Assembly: GCA_007258455.2 (NCBI GenBank) | Contig: VDFB02270651.1 | Span: 700,162,217 to 700,226,216 of the forward strand | Direction: 5' to 3' | DNA length: 64,000 bases | Source: Sequoia sempervirens | Lineage: Eukaryota; Streptophyta; Pinopsida; Cupressales; Cupressaceae | Shown here: one piece after another, positions 59,581-64,000 of the stretch | How the letters are laid out: each line of letters opens with the position of its first letter | Position numbering within the stretch: position 1 is the stretch's first letter | Notes under the pieces: model-generated | The model's input: the letters and a program-made list of their open reading frames with translations, nothing else | Databases searched by the model: none | Told to the model about the DNA's origin: nothing | Program-made: the position numbers and the translations under genes

Positions 59581-59598
59581 GCCCTCCTTCTAGCACCA
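59581..59598 (-). promoter_or_regulatory. Element E primer binding site
   Basis: Minus strand TGGTGCTAGAAGGAGGGC, 18 bases, three bases after the LTR end TTCACA. The form is typical of Tat-type gypsy elements as I remember them; I do not name the tRNA. Confidence 0.7.
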
Positions 59599-59601
59599 AA
59601 A

Positions 59602-60896
59602 TGTGAACCAAGATCCTAGCACCTACAAAACGCAACAAACACACACATTAGAAGATTGAAATGCAAGTTAGAATCTAAGTTCCCCATGAAATCCATTTGT
59701 AAAGCTTAAAATATGAAATGAGATGAAGAACACAATAAGAAGGCAATAAAAGAGGTTGAATCCTAATTAAAAAAGCAAACTCTTGATCCCATGGGGGAAT
59801 TGGTGCCAATTGGATGTGAAAATTGGCCCTTTCCCAACTCCAATGATGAAATGTTGATTTTTTATGAAGAGTGATCCACTTTGTTGAAGATTCAATGAAG
59901 CTCCATGATGAAAAACCTACATAACCTAGCTATAAACTTGATAAAATAGATGAAAATGCTAATGCTTGAGGATAGATTTGAGTAGAGTAAGTTTTCTCAA
60001 ATTGTGGATGATGAAATGAGGAGAGAAACCTCTTAGTTATAGAATGATAAGATGGATAAATACCCAAAACGAAGCAATGTGGGACTAATATTCAACCAAT
60101 GGCAAGATGCCACTTGTCAAGAGATGAATGGATGAAGGATGTGCACATTTTGATGAATGTGCCCATAAATGCATATATTTGAAATTTGAAAATGATGAAA
60201 TGACAAGGCAGATGAAGAGTCAAATGGAGTAATGGCCACATGGCTCAATGCAAAAGGACTTATAAGATGAAATAAATGTCTTTTTGGAAGGACAAAGTCC
60301 ACATGGAGGGAATTCAAATTTGAAGGAATATTCCTCTATTATGCCATGTTGAAAGAAAATGGAGATTTAATAAATGAATTAAATCTATTTTCATGTGCAA
60401 GTGGCAAAAGCTAGAGGATGAGACATGGATTAGAACTAAATTAATCAAGGAGTAATTAATTTAATGAGGGATTAGATGATGTGACAAATTTGACTTAGAT
60501 TTATGGGTTGATTTAAATCAAAGATGAGAAGAATGTGATTTAGATATTAATTAAATAAAGAATTTTGATTTATTTAATTAAAGGAGATGAATGTTAAATT
60601 AAATTAAATAAGGTTTTAATTTATTTAATTTAATAAGATGACTTTAGAGATTTAATTAAATAAAATGAATTATTTAATTAAATAGAGAATTAGACCAGAT
60701 TGATTGATTTAATTAACATGAGAGAATGACTTAATCAGATAGATGATTTATTTAATTAAGAGAGGAAAATTGATGAATTTAATCAAATAAGGGTATTCGA
60801 TTAAATGGTTAGACCGAGGGATGATTCAGGATGAAAATGATGTTAGCAATCGGGATCAAGTGTGCAATGTCAATCAATACATTTTATGTGTCTACA
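59602..60896 (-). repeat. Element E 5' LTR
   Basis: 1295 bp in minus sense from TGTAGACACATAAAA to TTGGTTCACA. The upstream half (60530-60800) is built of repeated TTAATTAAATAAA-like words. No partner LTR in the window, so the outer boundary rests on the TG...CA ends, the primer site and the start of repeat H at 60897. Confidence 0.7.
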
Positions 60897-63665
60897 GATC
60901 CTTATGCATTTTGTTCCACAATAGCTTTTATGAGCATTGAGAAATTGGAAAATATTGTTTTGATAGATTAAAATGAGTCATCATGGGAATGTCTTTGATT
61001 TTTCTATTATTCCATTTGGGAGTAGTGTTAGAACTTTGGGATCATGGCTTAAATATTTTATAGTTTCTTTTGTTTAATATTGGTTATGTAATAAGTTTCC
61101 ACTTAAGCTAATCTTCCTTTACCTTCAAAGAATGGGGACTCAGTTATTACCCCATCACATGATCTTGTAATGTTATTTTCCTCTTGGGTATAAAATTGGG
61201 TAGATATAATATATCAAATTTTATTTTATATAACAATAGATTTATATTAGTGGCATTATTTAAGTTTAAGTATTATAAAGTATATTTATAATTTAGAACA
61301 AATACATAAAATGCATATTTATCAATGTTAATGAGCTTAAGACTTATGAACATTAAGATCACCATTGTTAGTTTATAAATTAGCATCTAACAATATGAAT
61401 ATTGTTGAAAGGGAACAAATAATACCTTTTGAATTTTTTAGTAGAATAACTCCAAGTTATCTATATTTAATCTTGAATTTATTTTAATAACAATATGTTC
61501 AATACTTATTTGAATCAAATCACTTGGAATGACCATTCTTGCCCAAGGAATCTATTTCAATAGTCTTAGCTTTGATAGTTATGGCACACTCCAAGAGGAA
61601 ACAATTCATATTTAGAACACATGTAAAACATGAACAATAGAAAAAACACTCAACAAGCTCTAACAAGCTCTAACAAGGATCATTTCTAACATACTGTGTA
61701 CCTCGTGTTGGACACACTCTTGTGTCCCTTCTTTGATGCCTACAATCCATCAAAACTACCTTCTTCCTTGAATGATCTTTCTGCCCTTTCCAAGCTCACT
61801 ACTTTATATAACCTTTAAGGGGTGGTTTCCAAAACATCATACCCTTTTACAAAGGTTGTCTTTAATTATTATCTAATAATACAATTATTCCTCCCTTTTA
61901 AAAGAGCTTTTATAAATACATTTTATTAATCTCTTTAAACATCCTTTATTTTTCGATCTCCTTTTAATAGTAAAGAATTATTTCATAACTTTCTTTTTCA
62001 CTTAAAAAAATACTAAGGTCCATTGTTTCGTTGTTCCTAAACAAATGTCTTTATCTTATTTCATAATCTCATATGCATGGTTTTGCCTTTTAAAACTTAT
62101 GTTTTTGTGTATCGATGTTGCTACCTTTATAACCTATGTAGCTATTTTCTCCACAATTGTATTACTATAGTTCTAAACTATTATTTTGAAGCCTTATTTA
62201 CTGCTCATTTTTATTCATTGTTAAATTCTTTTATATCAATATAAATATATAATTTTTTACCATTACAATTACAATAAATTATTTATTTTAATTTCTATCT
62301 AATCAATATTAATCATGTCACAACATCATAAATTTTATAAGAAAATTTCTTTAATTAATTATCACATATTTTACCTCTTTAATTAATCAATTAGCAGATA
62401 GGCTACATATATTGTGAGATTTGAGTCATGCTACCATTTAAGGGTAAAGCTTCCAACTACATAAAAGCCAGATAAATATGGATTTGACAACTAGATAGGA
62501 ACATTGTATTTCTATTTGCAATATTTTTTGTCAATTTGATAGCAACTTTCTTTGTTCATTCGCATTGCTTTATGTTTTAAATCTGTTTACAAATATTTCA
62601 TAATCAAATAATACTAAAGAAAAAATTAAATTTATCTAAATTTTTTTCATTCCATTATTTAACACTTATTATTAATTGTTTAATCCAGCCACATACTCTC
62701 TAACATATTAACAATAAATATAATATTTTATATTACAGATAAATATGAATAACATGATTTTGATAGCAATGAATGCCCAATAAACATTACCCAAAAATTG
62801 GGAGAGATGCACTTTTCAACTTACAATATTAATATTATAATCACTCAAATTAAAATACCCAAACGACAATATCACACAACTGGGAGATGCCGTGTTTGTA
62901 TACAATGAATCAAAATTTATGTTTTCATATCCTCCAAATTAACTAGATTTCACGCATCAAACGCCTGCTGCCGTCCTATATATAAAAAACCCAATACAGT
63001 CATATATATACATATAATTATTCAATAAATAAAATAAAATAAAATTCAAAATTGATATGATATTTTTTAGATAGATGTTTTTAAGATATGGTTTAGTCAT
63101 TTTGTATGAAGTATTCAATTTAATAATAATTGTTATATTTTTTCTTAATAGTTTGTTTATATAAAATAAAATAATATATATAATTTAATTGATGAAAATA
63201 ATAATATATTTTTTAATTATATCATCTACTATTTTTTTTTTTTTTAAATATAATTTATCTAATTATAATAATTAAACTAAAAAATAACTTCTAATTTAAA
63301 TATATATTCTTTAAATAAAAACAAAAATAAGATTAATTTACATAATATAAATTATCATTAAATTTAATAATTTTTTAAATATATTATATTAATTTAACTT
63401 TTAAATATTGAATATTAAAATTTGATAGTAACGTTTATCTGTAAGTAAAAAATAAATAAACTCCTAAAGATCCAATGGTTTAAAGAAATGTATTTATGAT
63501 ACCTAAATTTTCGATCCACACGTTCTTTTGATTGTAATTAGATTCCACTCCATGTGCTGAGGACGGCCAAAAAGTTTGAAGGATCAATTCCTAAATTTAA
63601 TATCCCTAAAGCTGACATTTGTATACAAATGCTAATTTTCATTTAGTTTTGGATAACGTTAAAGA

Positions 63666-63739
<74 letters not shown>

Positions 63740-64000
63740 TTTTATGTTTAGATATGTATTTTTCTATTAAATTTATTGTTTGATTTTCTTATGTCAATTT
63801 TATTGGTGTAGAATTAATTTCACATTCATATATTTTACTTTCAAATTTTAAAATCAAATTTAAATTTTGTCAATTTTATTTTGATTGTGATTTGATTTGA
63901 TATACATTTTACATGATTCATTGTAAGGATCTTTCAATTGAACACTAAAAAGAACCTATATCTAATCACCATTCTAATGCATTTGCATGGTCAAAGTTTA
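60897..64000. repeat. Long direct repeat H, copy 2 (runs off the window)
   Basis: Matches 49925-53064 to the last base. Small indels relative to copy 1 include a duplicated AAGCTCTAAC block near 61660 and an insert near 62466. The left edge is the element E insertion, so the repeat may originally have reached further left. Confidence 0.85.
63669..63737. repeat. (TA)n microsatellite in H copy 2
   Basis: About 34 TA units at the position equivalent to 52729-52801. Confidence 0.98.

Larger units (their letters stand above)
53870..60896 (-). mobile_element. Element E: gypsy-type gag element, 3' end not found
   Basis: In minus sense: LTR 60896-59602, an 18-base primer site three bases later, a long leader that hosts the second TIR element, and a Gag-like ORF from 55719 to about 53870. 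No protease, RT, integrase, polypurine tract or second LTR is seen, so it is truncated or a solo-ended fragment. The right end (TGTAGACACATAAAA in sense) abuts GATCC, the first bases matching repeat H, so E interrupts H copy 2. The left edge is set by the end of readable coding only. Confidence 0.65.

Overview
The window looks like intergenic DNA from a seed plant with a very large, repeat-rich genome. I favour a gymnosperm such as a conifer, but that is inference. Support comes from AT-rich sequence, no recognisable host gene in 64 kb, and nested LTR retrotransposons of typical plant copia and gypsy types (initiator-Met and Asp tRNA primer sites). No rRNA, tRNA, CRISPR or intact protein gene was seen. 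All coding regions are retroelement pseudogenes.

Layout. 1-962 is a terminal-inverted-repeat (TIR) element; a second copy lies at 57812-58786. From about 1648 to 40095 there is one nest. A LINE reverse-transcriptase remnant (38823-40095, + strand) is abutted by a copia fragment 'G' (35388-38822, -). G was entered by a non-autonomous gag element 'D2' (1648-1940 plus 28585-35387, +). D2's 5' LTR was split by a relative, 'D1' (1941-28584, -). D1 was in turn entered twice: by copia 'A' (2680-8675, +) in its left LTR and by gypsy 'C' (11834-23245, -) in its coding region. The LINE remnant was separately entered by copia 'B' (40096-45520, -). 46266-49524 is a coding-free copia-like element 'F'. 49925-53064 and 60897-64000 are two copies of a direct repeat of at least 3.1 kb. 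Between them lies 'E' (53870-60896, -), with a 5' LTR, a primer site and a Gln-rich gag but no visible 3' end. Target-site duplications support A (CTAAA), B (CCTTC), C (AAGAG), F (AGCAT) and, with one mismatch, D1.

Functional reading. A, B and C carry gag-pol for their own movement but are broken by stop codons. D1, D2 and E have no reverse transcriptase or integrase and F has no coding at all, so these would depend on proteins from other elements. F shares a 3'-UTR block with A. D1 and D2 encode a Gag/protease-like protein with an extra conserved C-terminal segment, and both carry a recurring hairpin (arms GGACTCAT...ATGAGTCC or GACCCATT...AATGAGTC) in the LTRs and in the leader before gag. 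Almost every in-frame stop across the elements is a C-to-T type change (CAG, CAA or CGA to TAG, TAA or TGA), as expected from deamination of methylated cytosine in silenced DNA.
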